From Brooklawnia sp049651565 (GTDB lineage Bacteria; Actinomycetota; Actinomycetes; Propionibacteriales; Propionibacteriaceae), in assembly GCF_049651565.1 (NCBI RefSeq), contig NZ_JBASCI010000113.1, positions 1 to 32,401 on the forward strand: a stretch of DNA of 32,401 nt, read 5' to 3'. Below, in pieces: positions 24,435 to 32,401 of this stretch. How positions within the stretch are numbered: position 1 is the first letter of the stretch; every line of letters starts with the position of its first letter. The position numbers were made by a program, and so were the translations under genes. Below the pieces are notes generated by a model. It had not been told where the DNA came from and did not search any database. It worked only from the letters and a program-made list of their open reading frames with translations.

Positions 24435-25064
24435 TCAACCCCCGCCCAACCGGCCCCGAAGTGCCCTGGTGAGCAGCGGGTCGAGCACGAACAGCGCGAA
24501 CCCGGCCGTCCCGAGCCATGGTGACAGCGCAACCACACCCGCGCCGAGGATCACCGCGGTGAGCCCATCTCCCCGTCCGGCCCGGGCTTCCCGTTCCGGC
24601 AGGTCGGGCAACATCACTTCCCGGCAGCGCACCGCCCACATCCACTGCAGCCAGCTGAACAGCACCGACATGAAGAACGTCACCGGCATCAACAGCCGGC
24701 CGGCGAGGAAATCCGAGTAATCGGTCGCGGTAGCCGTGGCGAAGGGCATCAACACTATGAACAGCAGGCGTCCGTTGTTGAGCCAGGTCAGCACCGAGTC
24801 GACGCGAGCCACGACCTCAAACTGTCGGACGTGAATCATCCACAGCATCGACAGCATCAGGAAGCTGATGCCGAAGTTCATGAACTGCCGCCACATCCCG
24901 GCCAACGCCGACACCAGTTCGCCTTCCGTGGTGACTCCATCGAGCGAGTGGGTGGTCAGGTCGAGCACCAGCAGGGTGGCCGCGATCGCGAATACACCGT
25001 CGGTGTACGCCTCCAGGCGGTTGGTCGCCTGTGTCGCGGCGGGGTGCCGCCGGCTACGGATCAT
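24435..25064 (-). CDS. TMEM175/DUF1211-family membrane protein (possible potassium channel)
   Basis: A 209-residue protein with about six hydrophobic helices. The N-terminal motif RLEAYTDGVFAIAATLLVLDL matches the family signature R-x-x-x-FSD-G-V-F-A-I-A-x-T-L, with Tyr-Thr in place of Phe-Ser. Bacterial TMEM175 proteins form potassium-permeable channels as tetramers; whether this one conducts is not known, since the FSD position helps hold the pore. Start ATG 25062-25064 has no Shine-Dalgarno but does have a TACGCT box 7 bases upstream, suggesting a leaderless mRNA. It is divergent from the flavodoxin gene. Confidence 0.82.
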   Translation of the reverse strand: MIRSRRHPAATQATNRLEAYTDGVFAIAATLLVLDLTTHSLDGVTTEGELVSALAGMWRQFMNFGISFLMLSMLWMIHVRQFEVVARVDSVLTWLNNGRLLFIVLMPFATATATDYSDFLAGRLLMPVTFFMSVLFSWLQWMWAVRCREVMLPDLPEREARAGRGDGLTAVILGAGVVALSPWLGTAGFALFVLDPLLTRALRGRLGGG

Positions 25065-25071
25065 GCGGGTA

Positions 25072-25077
25072 AGCGTA
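25072..25077 (-). promoter_or_regulatory. Putative -10 box of a leaderless TMEM175-like transcript
   Basis: TACGCT on the minus strand fits TANNNT and ends 7 bases before the start codon at 25064, and no ribosome binding site is present. No good -35 element is seen. Confidence 0.35.
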
Positions 25078-25151
25078 GCTTTGTGTTCAGCAGGTGGCCG
25101 CAAGTCGCATCGTTGCGGTTGGACGGCACGCCGGCAACGGAGGGAGAAACA

Positions 25152-25694
25152 ATGAACGTACTGGTGGCGTACGCGTCCCGTCATGGGGCGACGGCCGGCA
25201 TCGCCGAGCGGATCGCGATGACCCTGACCCTGCGCGGTCACCCGGCCGAGGCGGTCCCGGTCGAGCGGGTCACGAATCTGGCCGACGTCGAGGCGGTAGT
25301 CATCGGATCGGCCGCATACATGGGCAGGTGGCTGGGGCCGGCGCAGAGCTTCGTCCGCCGGCACCGGGACGAACTGGGCCGGCTGCCGGTCTGGTTGTTC
25401 AGCAGCGGCCCGCTCGGCACCGATACCGTGGACGCCCAAGGCCGGGACGTGCTGGAGGCCTCCCGTCCGCAGGAGTTCGAGGACCTCGACCGCGCGCTGC
25501 AGCCACGCGGGAAGAAGGTTTTCTATGGCGCCTACAACCCCGCCGACAAGCCGGTCGGCGTATCCGAGCGGGTGGTCCGCTCGATGCCGTCAGTGAAGCG
25601 GGCGCTGCCGGAGGGCGACTTCCGCAACTGGCAGGCGATCGACGACTGGGCCAGCCAGATCGCCGACGAACTGGACGCACAGCCGGCGTCCTGA
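25152..25694 (+). CDS. Flavodoxin-domain protein
   Basis: A 180-residue protein with the flavodoxin fold. The FMN phosphate loop is YASRHGATAGIAERI (residues 7-21). VVIGSAAYMGRWLG (49-62) is the second FMN-contact loop, and WLFSSGPLG (81-89) is the third. This layout resembles HemG-like and related single-domain flavodoxins; the redox partner is not deducible. ATG 25152 is preceded by AGGGAG. It is divergent from the TMEM175-like gene and converges with the HdeD-like gene 26 bases away. Confidence 0.85.
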   Translation: MNVLVAYASRHGATAGIAERIAMTLTLRGHPAEAVPVERVTNLADVEAVVIGSAAYMGRWLGPAQSFVRRHRDELGRLPVWLFSSGPLGTDTVDAQGRDVLEASRPQEFEDLDRALQPRGKKVFYGAYNPADKPVGVSERVVRSMPSVKRALPEGDFRNWQAIDDWASQIADELDAQPAS

Positions 25695-25701
25695 CCCCGC
25701 C

Positions 25702-25726
25702 AGCTGAGCGGCCCGCGATTTCAGCT
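25702..25726 (+). terminator. Candidate terminator between convergent flavodoxin and HdeD-like genes
   Basis: AGCTGA and TCAGCT form a six-base stem across a 13-base GC-rich loop, and on the plus strand the hairpin is followed by CTTCTT. It overlaps the HdeD-like stop codon. Confidence 0.4.
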
Positions 25727-26272
25727 CTTCTTGGGGGCCCGGAGGCGTCCAACCGCGATCAGCGTCAGCCCCTCCAGCAAGACCTGGACGCCGAGGATGA
25801 TGCCGAGCACCGACAGGGTTGCCGGGACGATGTTGAGCAGCACCCAGATGCCCAACCCGACCGAGATCAGGCCGCTGATGATGAGGATGACCTTGCCGGC
25901 AGGCACTTCGAACGCGGCGAAGATCCGGACGATACCGCTGACCAGGAAAAGCGAACCGGCCACCATCGTCAGCGCTACCGCACCGATCACCGGGTTGCGC
26001 AGGATGAACAGGCCCACCACGATCAGCACCGCGCCGCCCAGCGCGGCGGCCAGCCAGCCGCCCTGCCTGATCCGCGCTAGTGCGGCGATCAGCATGATGA
26101 TGCCCGAGATCAGCGTGGTCCAGCCGAACACCAGAACCGAAACCGCGGTCGCGAGCACCACGTTCCCGAGCAGGAAGACACCGGCGATGACCATCAGGAT
26201 CCCGAAGATCACGTCCCACACGGTTCGACGTCGTTCGAGGGCCACCTGTTCCTCGGTTGCAGTTGCGCTCAT
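25721..26272 (-). CDS. HdeD/DUF308-family membrane protein
   Basis: A 183-residue protein with a short polar N-terminus and about six hydrophobic helices in three pairs, built of repeated segments of the type LVFGWTTLISGIIMLIAAL and MVAGSLFLVSGIVRIFAAF. This repeat pattern is characteristic of HdeD-like proteins, named for acid resistance in E. coli; the actinobacterial members have no firm role. ATG 26270-26272 has GAGGAG about 8 bases upstream. It is divergent from the Wadjet operon across 248 bases. Confidence 0.85.
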   Translation of the reverse strand: MSATATEEQVALERRRTVWDVIFGILMVIAGVFLLGNVVLATAVSVLVFGWTTLISGIIMLIAALARIRQGGWLAAALGGAVLIVVGLFILRNPVIGAVALTMVAGSLFLVSGIVRIFAAFEVPAGKVILIISGLISVGLGIWVLLNIVPATLSVLGIILGVQVLLEGLTLIAVGRLRAPKKS

Positions 26273-26330
26273 TTCGCCATCTCCTCTCGTGACTCGGAGG
26301 AATGCTTACCCACGAAAGCGCTTCCCGCAT

Positions 26331-26345
26331 CACCCGACGCGGGTG
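26331..26345. repeat. Inverted repeat in the HdeD-jetA gap
   Basis: CACCCG-ACG-CGGGTG, a six-base-pair arm with a three-base spacer, in the divergent region between the HdeD-like gene and jetA. An operator or a hairpin are both possible. Confidence 0.3.
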
Positions 26346-26377
26346 GATCAGCCAGCGGCCGGGCCCGGGCGGGTATA

Positions 26378-26397
26378 TCCCGTCACAACGGACGGGA
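26378..26397. repeat. Inverted repeat upstream of jetA
   Basis: TCCCGTC-ACAACG-GACGGGA is a perfect seven-base-pair inverted repeat with a six-base spacer, about 125 bases before the jetA start. It is a plausible regulator site or transcript hairpin; nothing in the sequence chooses between them. Confidence 0.35.
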
Positions 26398-26507
26398 GAA
26401 TGCACGCCCATGGCCCCGAGCGCGGGCACTGACCATCCCGATGGAACCAGTAGTGCACACCGGGCGCGCCAACGTGACCTGAGCCCGAGACCCCAGCCCC
26501 GCCCACC

Positions 26508-26513
26508 TATGCT
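26508..26513 (+). promoter_or_regulatory. Putative -10 box of a leaderless jetA transcript
   Basis: TATGCT matches TANNNT and ends exactly 7 bases before ATG 26521, which has no Shine-Dalgarno. This spacing argues for ATG 26521 over the in-frame ATG at 26509, which lies inside the box. No -35 element is apparent. Confidence 0.45.
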
Positions 26514-26520
26514 GACGGCC

Positions 26521-27981
26521 ATGGCTGGAGCATCGATCGCTGCCCTGCGGGCCCGCCGCGCCGCAGGTTCGGCGGCCCTGAAGCTGCTCCGCGCCGACCT
26601 GATGCCCGTGATCGTGGCCACCTGCGGGCGGCTGCTGGTGGAGCGCCGGGTCATCCCCTACCCCGAGTTCGTGACACTGGTCGCCGACGACCTGGCCGAG
26701 TTGCGGGACGACGGCTTCCAACTGCCCCGCACCCCGCAGGAGTACATCGCCGACTGGATCCGGGACGGCATCCTGGTGCGCCGCGCCAGCGCCGCCCGCG
26801 ACGAGAGCGTCGAACTGTCGGCCACCGCCGCGGACGCCATCAGCTTCATCACCGCGATCGAACAGCCGCGGGCGAGCGTCACCTCGTCCCGGCTGGCCAA
26901 CGTCTCCGACCTGCTCACCTCGCTGGCCCGTGACACCGACCCCGACCCGGCCAGCCGCATCGAGGCGCTCCGCCGCCAACGCGAACGCATCGACCAGCAG
27001 ATCGCCCGGGTCGAGCAGGACGGCTACACCCCGCTGGACGACCAGTCCGCCCAGGAGCGGCTGCAGGAGATCCTGCTGCTGGCCGATGAGGTGCCGCGCG
27101 ACTTCGCCAAGGTGGCCGAGTCCATCGAGCAGATCAACCACGACCTGCGCGAACAGATCGTCAGCCACGAGGGCCAGCGCGGCGGGGTGCTGGCCCAGGT
27201 CTTCTCCGGGGTCGACCTGATCGAGAACTCCGACGCCGGACGCACCTTCAACGCGTTCTACCGGCTGCTGCTCGACCCCGAACTGGCCGAACGGTTCGAC
27301 GCCGCCGTGGACGCGGTGCTCCTGCGTGGCTTCACCCAGGCGTTGCCGCTGGGCGAGTCGGCCTTCCTGCGCCAGTACCTCAGCCTGCTGCAGCGGGAGA
27401 GCGCGCAGGTGCGCGCCACCCTGACCGACCTGTCCCGCAGCCTGCGCCGGTTCGTCGAGACCCAGGAATACCGGGAGCACAAGCGGCTGGCCGAAGCGAT
27501 CGGACGCGCCGAACAGGCGGCGATGGCGGTGCTGCGCGTCCTGCCACCCACCAGGCCACTTGGGCTCGGTCTCGACCTGACCGGGATGCAGATCTCGTCC
27601 ATCGGCGCCTGGACCCTGCACAATCCAGCAGACGTCCGCACCACCGAGGACGTCACCGAACACCGGCCCGCACCGCTGGATGTCGAGGCGATGCGCCGGC
27701 TGGTCCGGCTCACCGAGATCGACTTCGGCGAACTGCAGGCCAACATCGCGGCCACCCTGCGCGACCGACCGAGCGCAAGCATCGCTGACGTCCTGCATCG
27801 GTTCCCCGCTTCACAAGGGCTGGCGTCCATTGTGGGGTTGCTCTTCCTGGCCCTCAACCATGCCATCGCAGCGGCCGGCACCGAGACCTGGTCATGGCAG
27901 TCCACCGCGGGCGTCACGAAAACTGTCAGTGCGCCGAGGTATGTCTTTACCGACGTCCCATCCAGTTGGAGCCGAAGATGA
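26521..27981 (+). CDS. jetA: Wadjet subunit JetA (DUF3375, kleisin/MukF-like)
   Basis: A 486-residue DUF3375 protein. In Wadjet this is the kleisin that bridges the heads of the SMC-like JetC dimer and carries JetB. The N-terminal 100 residues are a winged-helix-like region (IPYPEFVTLVADDLAELR, then PRTPQEYIADWIRDGIL). The middle is helical and coiled (SRIEALRRQRERIDQQIARV, then EVPRDFAKVAESIEQINHDL). The C-terminus has another winged-helix-like stretch (ADVLHRFPASQGLASIVGLL) followed by WSWQST. The start is supported by the leaderless -10 box. The stop overlaps jetB by four bases (ATGA). Length is typical and no lesion is seen. Confidence 0.9.
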   Translation: MAGASIAALRARRAAGSAALKLLRADLMPVIVATCGRLLVERRVIPYPEFVTLVADDLAELRDDGFQLPRTPQEYIADWIRDGILVRRASAARDESVELSATAADAISFITAIEQPRASVTSSRLANVSDLLTSLARDTDPDPASRIEALRRQRERIDQQIARVEQDGYTPLDDQSAQERLQEILLLADEVPRDFAKVAESIEQINHDLREQIVSHEGQRGGVLAQVFSGVDLIENSDAGRTFNAFYRLLLDPELAERFDAAVDAVLLRGFTQALPLGESAFLRQYLSLLQRESAQVRATLTDLSRSLRRFVETQEYREHKRLAEAIGRAEQAAMAVLRVLPPTRPLGLGLDLTGMQISSIGAWTLHNPADVRTTEDVTEHRPAPLDVEAMRRLVRLTEIDFGELQANIAATLRDRPSASIADVLHRFPASQGLASIVGLLFLALNHAIAAAGTETWSWQSTAGVTKTVSAPRYVFTDVPSSWSRR

Positions 27982-28643
27982 GCCTGCAGCCCGCGCCCCG
28001 CCGCGCTGAAGAAGTCGACGAGGACGACTTCGACCTGGCGATCGAGCCGGTTGAGGTGGTCGACCCCGGCGAACTGCCGCACCCGATTCGCCAGGTGGTG
28101 GTGAAACTGGTGCAGGGCCCCTACCTGCGCGCCGACCAGCACCAGAAGCTGTGGGCGGTGCTCGAGGCCAACGAGCAAGTGGTGCGAACCCGGTTGGCCG
28201 ACCTCTACCTCGACCTGATCATCGACCACGAGGCGCGGCTCGCGTTCGTCCGCCACCTCAATGTCGACAACGCCGTGAAGGTGATCCGCAACCAGCCGCT
28301 GACACTGCTCGACACCGTCCTGGTGCTGTACCTGCGCCGGCTGCTGCTGCAGCGCAGCCACGGCAGCGTCCGCGTTTTCGTCGGCCGCGACGAGATGGAG
28401 GACCAGTTGCGCAGCTACCGCCCGGCCGATCGTGCCGACAAGAGTGGGTTCGACGCCCGGATCAATGCGGCGATCTCGAAGATGGACAAGTACAACGTGC
28501 TGCTCAAGGCCACCGGCGACGACGATCGTTGGGAGGTCTCCCCCATCCTGGCGCTGGCGATCGGGGCCGACCAGGTGGCCGCCATCAACGACGAACTGCT
28601 ACGCCTCGCCCCCGCCACCGATGAAACCGAGGACGACGCATGA
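27978..28643 (+). CDS. jetB: Wadjet subunit JetB (DUF4194, MukE/KITE-like)
   Basis: A 221-residue DUF4194 protein, the winged-helix KITE subunit that binds the kleisin JetA. After an acidic N-terminus (EEVDEDDFDLAIEP) come helices matching the family: IRQVVVKLVQGPYLRADQHQ, LDLIIDHEARLAFVRHLN, then TLLDTVLVLYLRRLLLQRSH and the wing-like VRVFVGRDEMEDQLRSY. The C-terminus is again acidic. ATG 27978 overlaps the jetA stop and its own stop overlaps the jetC start by four bases (28640-28643), so stoichiometric translational coupling is likely. Confidence 0.9.
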   Translation: MSLQPAPRRAEEVDEDDFDLAIEPVEVVDPGELPHPIRQVVVKLVQGPYLRADQHQKLWAVLEANEQVVRTRLADLYLDLIIDHEARLAFVRHLNVDNAVKVIRNQPLTLLDTVLVLYLRRLLLQRSHGSVRVFVGRDEMEDQLRSYRPADRADKSGFDARINAAISKMDKYNVLLKATGDDDRWEVSPILALAIGADQVAAINDELLRLAPATDETEDDA

Positions 28644-31600
28644 CCGGTCAGCAACGACTCAGCCGCGTCCAGCTGGTCAACTGGGGCACCTTCCATGGCG
28701 CCCACTCGTTCACGATGCCGCGCGAAGGGTTGCTGCTGACGGGCCCGTCCGGTTCGGGCAAGTCGTCGCTGCTGGACGCGTTGGCCGCGATCCTGGTGCG
28801 ACCTAGCCGGCTGCGGTTCAATGCCGCCGCCCAGGGCACCGACACCGGCGACCGCGACCGCAGCCTGGTCACTTACGTGCGCGGCGCCTACAAGCGGCAG
28901 GCCGACGCCGAAACCGGCGAGATCCAGACCGCCTACCTGCGCAAGGACGCCACCTGGAGCGGGATTGCGCTCACGTTCGACGACGGCCGCGGCACGGTCA
29001 CCACCCTGATCCGGCTGTTCCACCTGGCGCGGGGCAGCGCCGACACCGGCGACCTGAAGTCGGTGTTCATCCTTGCCAAGGACGCCGTCGAGGTGCTCGA
29101 CCTGAAACCCTATGTCGAGAACGGGCTGGAGATCCCCCGCATCAAGCGGGCACGTCCCGACCTGGCCGTCTTCAGCAAGGACGCCTACACCGGCTTCGCG
29201 GCCAGGTTCCGCGCCCGGCTGGGCATCACCTCGGAACAGGCGCAGGTGCTGCTGCACAAGACCCAGTCGGCCAAGAACCTGACCAGCCTCGACTCGTTGT
29301 TCCGGGAGTTCATGCTGGACGAACCCGACTCGTTCCGGCTGGCCGACGAGACCGTCGAGCAGTTCACCGAGCTGTCCGCAGCCCACCGTGCGGTGGTGGA
29401 CGCACGCAAGCAGGTCGAGGCGCTGCGTCCGTTGCGGGCGGTCGACCAGGAGCTGACCCGGATCGGCGCCGAATCCGCCGAGGTGTCGTTGCTGGAGTCA
29501 CACCTGGATGCCTGGGTCTGGGGTCACCAACTGGCCCGGGCCGCGCGGGAGCGGGATCGGGCGCAACGCAGCGTCGCAGAACTGGCCGGCGAGCTCGCCG
29601 CCGCCCAGACCGCCAGGCAGACCGCCGACCGGCAGGCGCTGGAGGCCCAGCGGGCCTACGACGGCGCCGGCGGGGCCCAATTCGGCGCGTTGCACGACCT
29701 GCGGGAACGCTACCTGAGCGACGCCGAACAGCGTCGGGGACACGTGTCGCGGCTGACCCACCTGGCCGAGGCGGAAGACCTGACCCTGCCGACCAACGCG
29801 TCCGGGATCGCCGCCTTCACCGAACGGGTCGGCGAGCTGGACGCCGAGCTGGCCGGGCAGCAGCAGCGGCTGAAGGCCGACCAGTGGCAGGCACACGCCC
29901 GACGCAGCCAGCTTGACCAGCAGCAATCAGAGCTGGGCCAAGAGCTGGCGGCCCTGCGCAAGCACCGGTCGAACCTGGATCGGCGGCTGCTGGCGGTGCG
30001 AGCACAGTTGGCCGACCGGCTGCAGGTGGCCGAGACCGGCCTGCCGTTCGTCGGCGAACTGCTGGAGGTGCCGGCCGAGCAGGACGCCTGGCGGGGCGCG
30101 ATCGAACGGGTGCTCGGGTCGTTCGCTCGCACCCTGGTCGTGCCCGACAGGCACTACCTGGCCGCCGCCCAGATCATCGACGCCAGCGACCTGGGCACCC
30201 GGCTGGTCTACGAGCGGGTGACCGATGGCCGGACAGCTCATGCCGAGCCGCCCACCGACCGGCGGACCCTGGTCCACAAGCTGGAAGTGGCCGACGGACC
30301 CTTCCACGGCTGGCTCTGGGATCGGCTGTGCAGCCGGTTCGACTACGCGTGCGTGGATCATCCCGACGACTTCGCCGGTGTGGCCCGGGCGGTCACCCGG
30401 CGCGGTCAGGTCAAGCACAACGAGCACCGGCACGAGAAGGACGACCGCTCCCGGGTGGACGATCGCAGCCGGTGGGTGCTCGGCTTCTCGACCGAGGCCA
30501 AGGAGGCCGATCTGGAGCGGCGGCTCACCGGGAGCCTGGTCGAGCTGGCAGCGGCGGTCGCGGTCCTCGACGGCCAGGCGGAACAGGACGAGAACCTGAA
30601 GCAGCGCCGGGCCGGTCTGGCCGAGCTGCGCAGCATCGGCTGGCCCGAACTCGACGTCGGCGAGGCGGAGCGCCGCGTCGCCGAGCTCGACCAGCAGATC
30701 GAGAGTCTGCGCCGCGACAGGCCCGACTTCGCCACCCTGGAGACCAACCTCCATCGGGCCCGGGACGATGTCCGGGCGGCCGAGCGGATCTGGCAGGAAC
30801 TGGCGGTCAAGCACGCCCAGGCCGAGACGAAGCTGGCCGCGGTTGTCGAGCGGATCGAACAGCTCGATCAGAAGCTGGCCGCAGTCGACGCCGTCCCCGA
30901 GCCGGTGTCCGACGCACTGCAGGTGCTGGCCGCCGAACTTGCGTTGGCGGAACCTGACGAACCAGGGCTGCGGAAGGAGCTGGGCACGCGCCGGAGTCGC
31001 CTGGAGGGTGAGCGGCACCGCAGGGAGAACGAGGCGTCCCGCGTGATGGGCAGGTACCGCCTCAACTGGCCGATCGCGGTGGCCGACCTGGGCGACGACG
31101 TCGGTTACCTGCCGGAGTACCTGCAACGACTGACCGGGCTTGAGGACGACGGACTGCCAGGCTACGAGAACCGCTTCTTCGAACTGCTGCAACGCCAGGC
31201 CCGCAACAACATCAGCCAGTTGGCGCAGGTGATCAAGGGTGCTCGTCGCGAGGTGCGGATGCGCGTCGACGAGGTGAACAAGTCGCTGCTGATGACGGAG
31301 TTCGCCCGCGGGTCCTACCTGCAGATTGAGGTGCGCGACCGGGCGCTGCCGGCGGTCGAGGAGTTCCTCGCCACACTGGGCGAGATCACCTCCGGGTCTT
31401 TCGACGACGCGTTCGCCGGGACGGACGACCGGGCCGCGGCTGAGCGGCGCTTCGAGGCGATGCGTCGACTGCTGGAGAAGCTGAGTTCGGAGGACCCGGC
31501 CGACAAGAAGTGGCGCCAGCTCTGCCTGGACACCCGGCAACACGTCCAGTTCCAGGCGCGGGTTCAGGACGCCGACGGCGTCGCGCTCGATCACTACACC

Positions 31601-32005
31601 GGTTCGGGTGGACGTTCGGGTGGCGAGCGGCAGCGGCTGGTCACGTTCTGCCTGGCCGCGGCGTTGCGGTTCCAGTTGGCGCCGCCCGGGCAGTTGGTAC
31701 CAAGCTATGCTCTCGTGGTCATCGATGAGGCCTTTGACAAGGCCGATCACGAGTTCACCCGAGCCGGGCTGGAGGTCTTCCGGCAGTTCGGGTTCCAACT
31801 GCTGCTGGCCACCCCGCTGAAGATGCTGCAGACCATCGAGGACTACGTCGGCGGCCTGGTGATGGTGAGCAACGAGTCGGGCGACAGCTCCCGGCTGCAC
31901 CTGTTGCTCTTCGAGGACAGTGGGGATGCCGCCCACCAGCAGCCATCGGCCGATGAAGCGCTCGATTTCGACGTGCTTGGGCTGCGGCAGGAGTCGTTGC
32001 TTTGA
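28640..32005 (+). CDS. jetC: Wadjet subunit JetC (SMC-like ATPase)
   Basis: A 1,121-residue SMC/MukB-like ATPase, the loop-extruding motor of Wadjet. Walker A is GPSGSGKSS (35-43). Long Glu/Arg/Gln/Ala-rich coiled coils fill about 235-460 and 620-860. Between them lies a hinge-like globular region (PFVGELLEVPAEQDAWRGAI to ARAVTRRGQVKHNEHRHEKD). Near the C-terminus are the ABC signature GSGGRSGGERQRL (about 988-1000), Walker B YALVVIDEAFDKAD (about 1020-1033) and a switch region (LLLATPLKMLQTIEDYV). Both nucleotide-binding halves are intact, so an active ATPase is expected. Gene order and domain type fit type I Wadjet. The stop overlaps the jetD TTG start. Confidence 0.93.
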   Translation: MTGQQRLSRVQLVNWGTFHGAHSFTMPREGLLLTGPSGSGKSSLLDALAAILVRPSRLRFNAAAQGTDTGDRDRSLVTYVRGAYKRQADAETGEIQTAYLRKDATWSGIALTFDDGRGTVTTLIRLFHLARGSADTGDLKSVFILAKDAVEVLDLKPYVENGLEIPRIKRARPDLAVFSKDAYTGFAARFRARLGITSEQAQVLLHKTQSAKNLTSLDSLFREFMLDEPDSFRLADETVEQFTELSAAHRAVVDARKQVEALRPLRAVDQELTRIGAESAEVSLLESHLDAWVWGHQLARAARERDRAQRSVAELAGELAAAQTARQTADRQALEAQRAYDGAGGAQFGALHDLRERYLSDAEQRRGHVSRLTHLAEAEDLTLPTNASGIAAFTERVGELDAELAGQQQRLKADQWQAHARRSQLDQQQSELGQELAALRKHRSNLDRRLLAVRAQLADRLQVAETGLPFVGELLEVPAEQDAWRGAIERVLGSFARTLVVPDRHYLAAAQIIDASDLGTRLVYERVTDGRTAHAEPPTDRRTLVHKLEVADGPFHGWLWDRLCSRFDYACVDHPDDFAGVARAVTRRGQVKHNEHRHEKDDRSRVDDRSRWVLGFSTEAKEADLERRLTGSLVELAAAVAVLDGQAEQDENLKQRRAGLAELRSIGWPELDVGEAERRVAELDQQIESLRRDRPDFATLETNLHRARDDVRAAERIWQELAVKHAQAETKLAAVVERIEQLDQKLAAVDAVPEPVSDALQVLAAELALAEPDEPGLRKELGTRRSRLEGERHRRENEASRVMGRYRLNWPIAVADLGDDVGYLPEYLQRLTGLEDDGLPGYENRFFELLQRQARNNISQLAQVIKGARREVRMRVDEVNKSLLMTEFARGSYLQIEVRDRALPAVEEFLATLGEITSGSFDDAFAGTDDRAAAERRFEAMRRLLEKLSSEDPADKKWRQLCLDTRQHVQFQARVQDADGVALDHYTGSGGRSGGERQRLVTFCLAAALRFQLAPPGQLVPSYALVVIDEAFDKADHEFTRAGLEVFRQFGFQLLLATPLKMLQTIEDYVGGLVMVSNESGDSSRLHLLLFEDSGDAAHQQPSADEALDFDVLGLRQESLL

Positions 32006-32401
32006 GGACGCCGGATGACCTCGCCAAGTGGGCACAGGGGCAGTGGCGCCGGAACTGGCGGAGCTGGTTGGTCGCGCCTGAGTCGAGGACCTGGCCGCTG
32101 CACCCGCCCACCGAGGCGCAACTCGCGGCCGACCCGGACGCCGCCTCGGCCTGGGTGAGTGCCTGGCGACGAGTGGGCGTCCCCGGGCTGGAGGTGCAGT
32201 GGGTTGAGCGGCGCTGGCCCGCCTTCGGCCGCCAATCACTGCCCGCGCGGGTGATCCTCACACCTGAGGCCGTTGCCCGATTGGCCGGCCGCGCCGGCGA
32301 GTGGACGCGCGCCACCACTGCGGCCATCCGGCTGCGCGAGCAGTGGCCCGAGTACGACCTCGACCAGGCACTGCAGGCCGCCGCGCCCGGCTTGGCCGGG
32401 C
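32002..32401 (+). CDS. jetD: Wadjet subunit JetD, N-terminal part (DUF3322; cut by window edge)
   Basis: The first 133 codons of jetD, continuing past the right edge. The start is taken as TTG 32002-32004, overlapping the jetC stop (TTGA); the nearby ATG at 32015 is in another frame. The visible peptide begins RTPDDLAKWAQGQWRRNWRS and later WLVAPESRTWPLHPPT and RVGVPGLEVQWVERRWPAFG, which fits the DUF3322 arm of JetD. The Toprim/DUF2220 nuclease domain that cuts plasmid DNA would lie outside the window, so its catalytic residues cannot be checked. Confidence 0.88.
   Translation, partial: MRTPDDLAKWAQGQWRRNWRSWLVAPESRTWPLHPPTEAQLAADPDAASAWVSAWRRVGVPGLEVQWVERRWPAFGRQSLPARVILTPEAVARLAGRAGEWTRATTAAIRLREQWPEYDLDQALQAAAPGLAG

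Noticed and set aside
26400..26432. Ten-codon leader peptide upstream of jetA
   Set aside because: It has a ribosome-binding-like sequence but is too short to support as a gene and lies upstream of the probable jetA transcription start.
29927..32239. A 770-codon open frame on the minus strand inside jetC
   Set aside because: It is fully antisense to the conserved SMC-like gene and has no recognisable domain; long shadow frames are expected at this GC.

Overview
The window is high-GC DNA with short intergenic gaps, many 4-base start/stop overlaps, TGA-rich stops and GTG/TTG starts. Gene content (punA-pmmB pair, cdd-deoA salvage genes, DUF222/HNH protein, RDD and TMEM175-type membrane proteins) points to an actinobacterium. 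A member of the Propionibacteriales or a relative is my guess; the sequence alone does not settle the genus.

Layout. (1) 1-1472, minus strand: the first 26 codons of an immunity-protein-like gene behind a flavin/NAD(P) oxidoreductase. (2) 1585-4072, plus: purine nucleoside phosphorylase translationally coupled to a 558-residue phosphosugar mutase. (3) 4401-5846, plus: a DUF222/HNH (13E12-type) protein. (4) 13924 down to 6058, minus: an eight-gene nucleoside uptake and catabolism operon (BMP lipoprotein, ABC ATPase, two permeases, cytidine deaminase, thymidine phosphorylase, a 55-residue acidic protein, deoxyribose-phosphate aldolase). Together with (2) it can import nucleosides, strip the base and feed the pentose phosphate into central metabolism. 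(5) 14051-18793: an alpha/beta hydrolase broken by an in-frame stop, an iron-type alcohol dehydrogenase, a beta-lactamase-like lipoprotein, a GNAT acetyltransferase and an RDD membrane protein. (6) 19106-21910, plus: the most unusual locus, a superfamily 2 helicase fused in one reading frame to a primary-type sigma-70 factor, with two in-frame TGA codons in the helicase part. (7) 21903-23794: a headless TerB/BRCT remnant of an exonuclease gene, an XRE/MmyB-type regulator with a frameshift near its start, and a small monooxygenase-fold protein. (8) 23999-26272: tRNA-Lys(CTT) and small membrane or flavodoxin genes. (9) 26521 to the right edge, plus: a Wadjet anti-plasmid defence operon, jetA-jetB-jetC complete and jetD cut by the window end.

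Points to carry away. The helicase-sigma fusion is the best candidate for an undescribed system; I know of no characterised function for that architecture. The Wadjet operon is a known defence family and looks intact. Lesions (three in-frame stops, one frameshift, one truncation) are concentrated between about 14.3 and 22.7 kb, while the nucleoside operon and Wadjet operon show none. This is either local gene decay or sequencing error and must be resolved before interpreting the fusion. Several genes (punA, jetA, the TMEM175-like gene) have a TANNNT box 6-7 bases before the start codon and no Shine-Dalgarno, which suggests leaderless transcripts.
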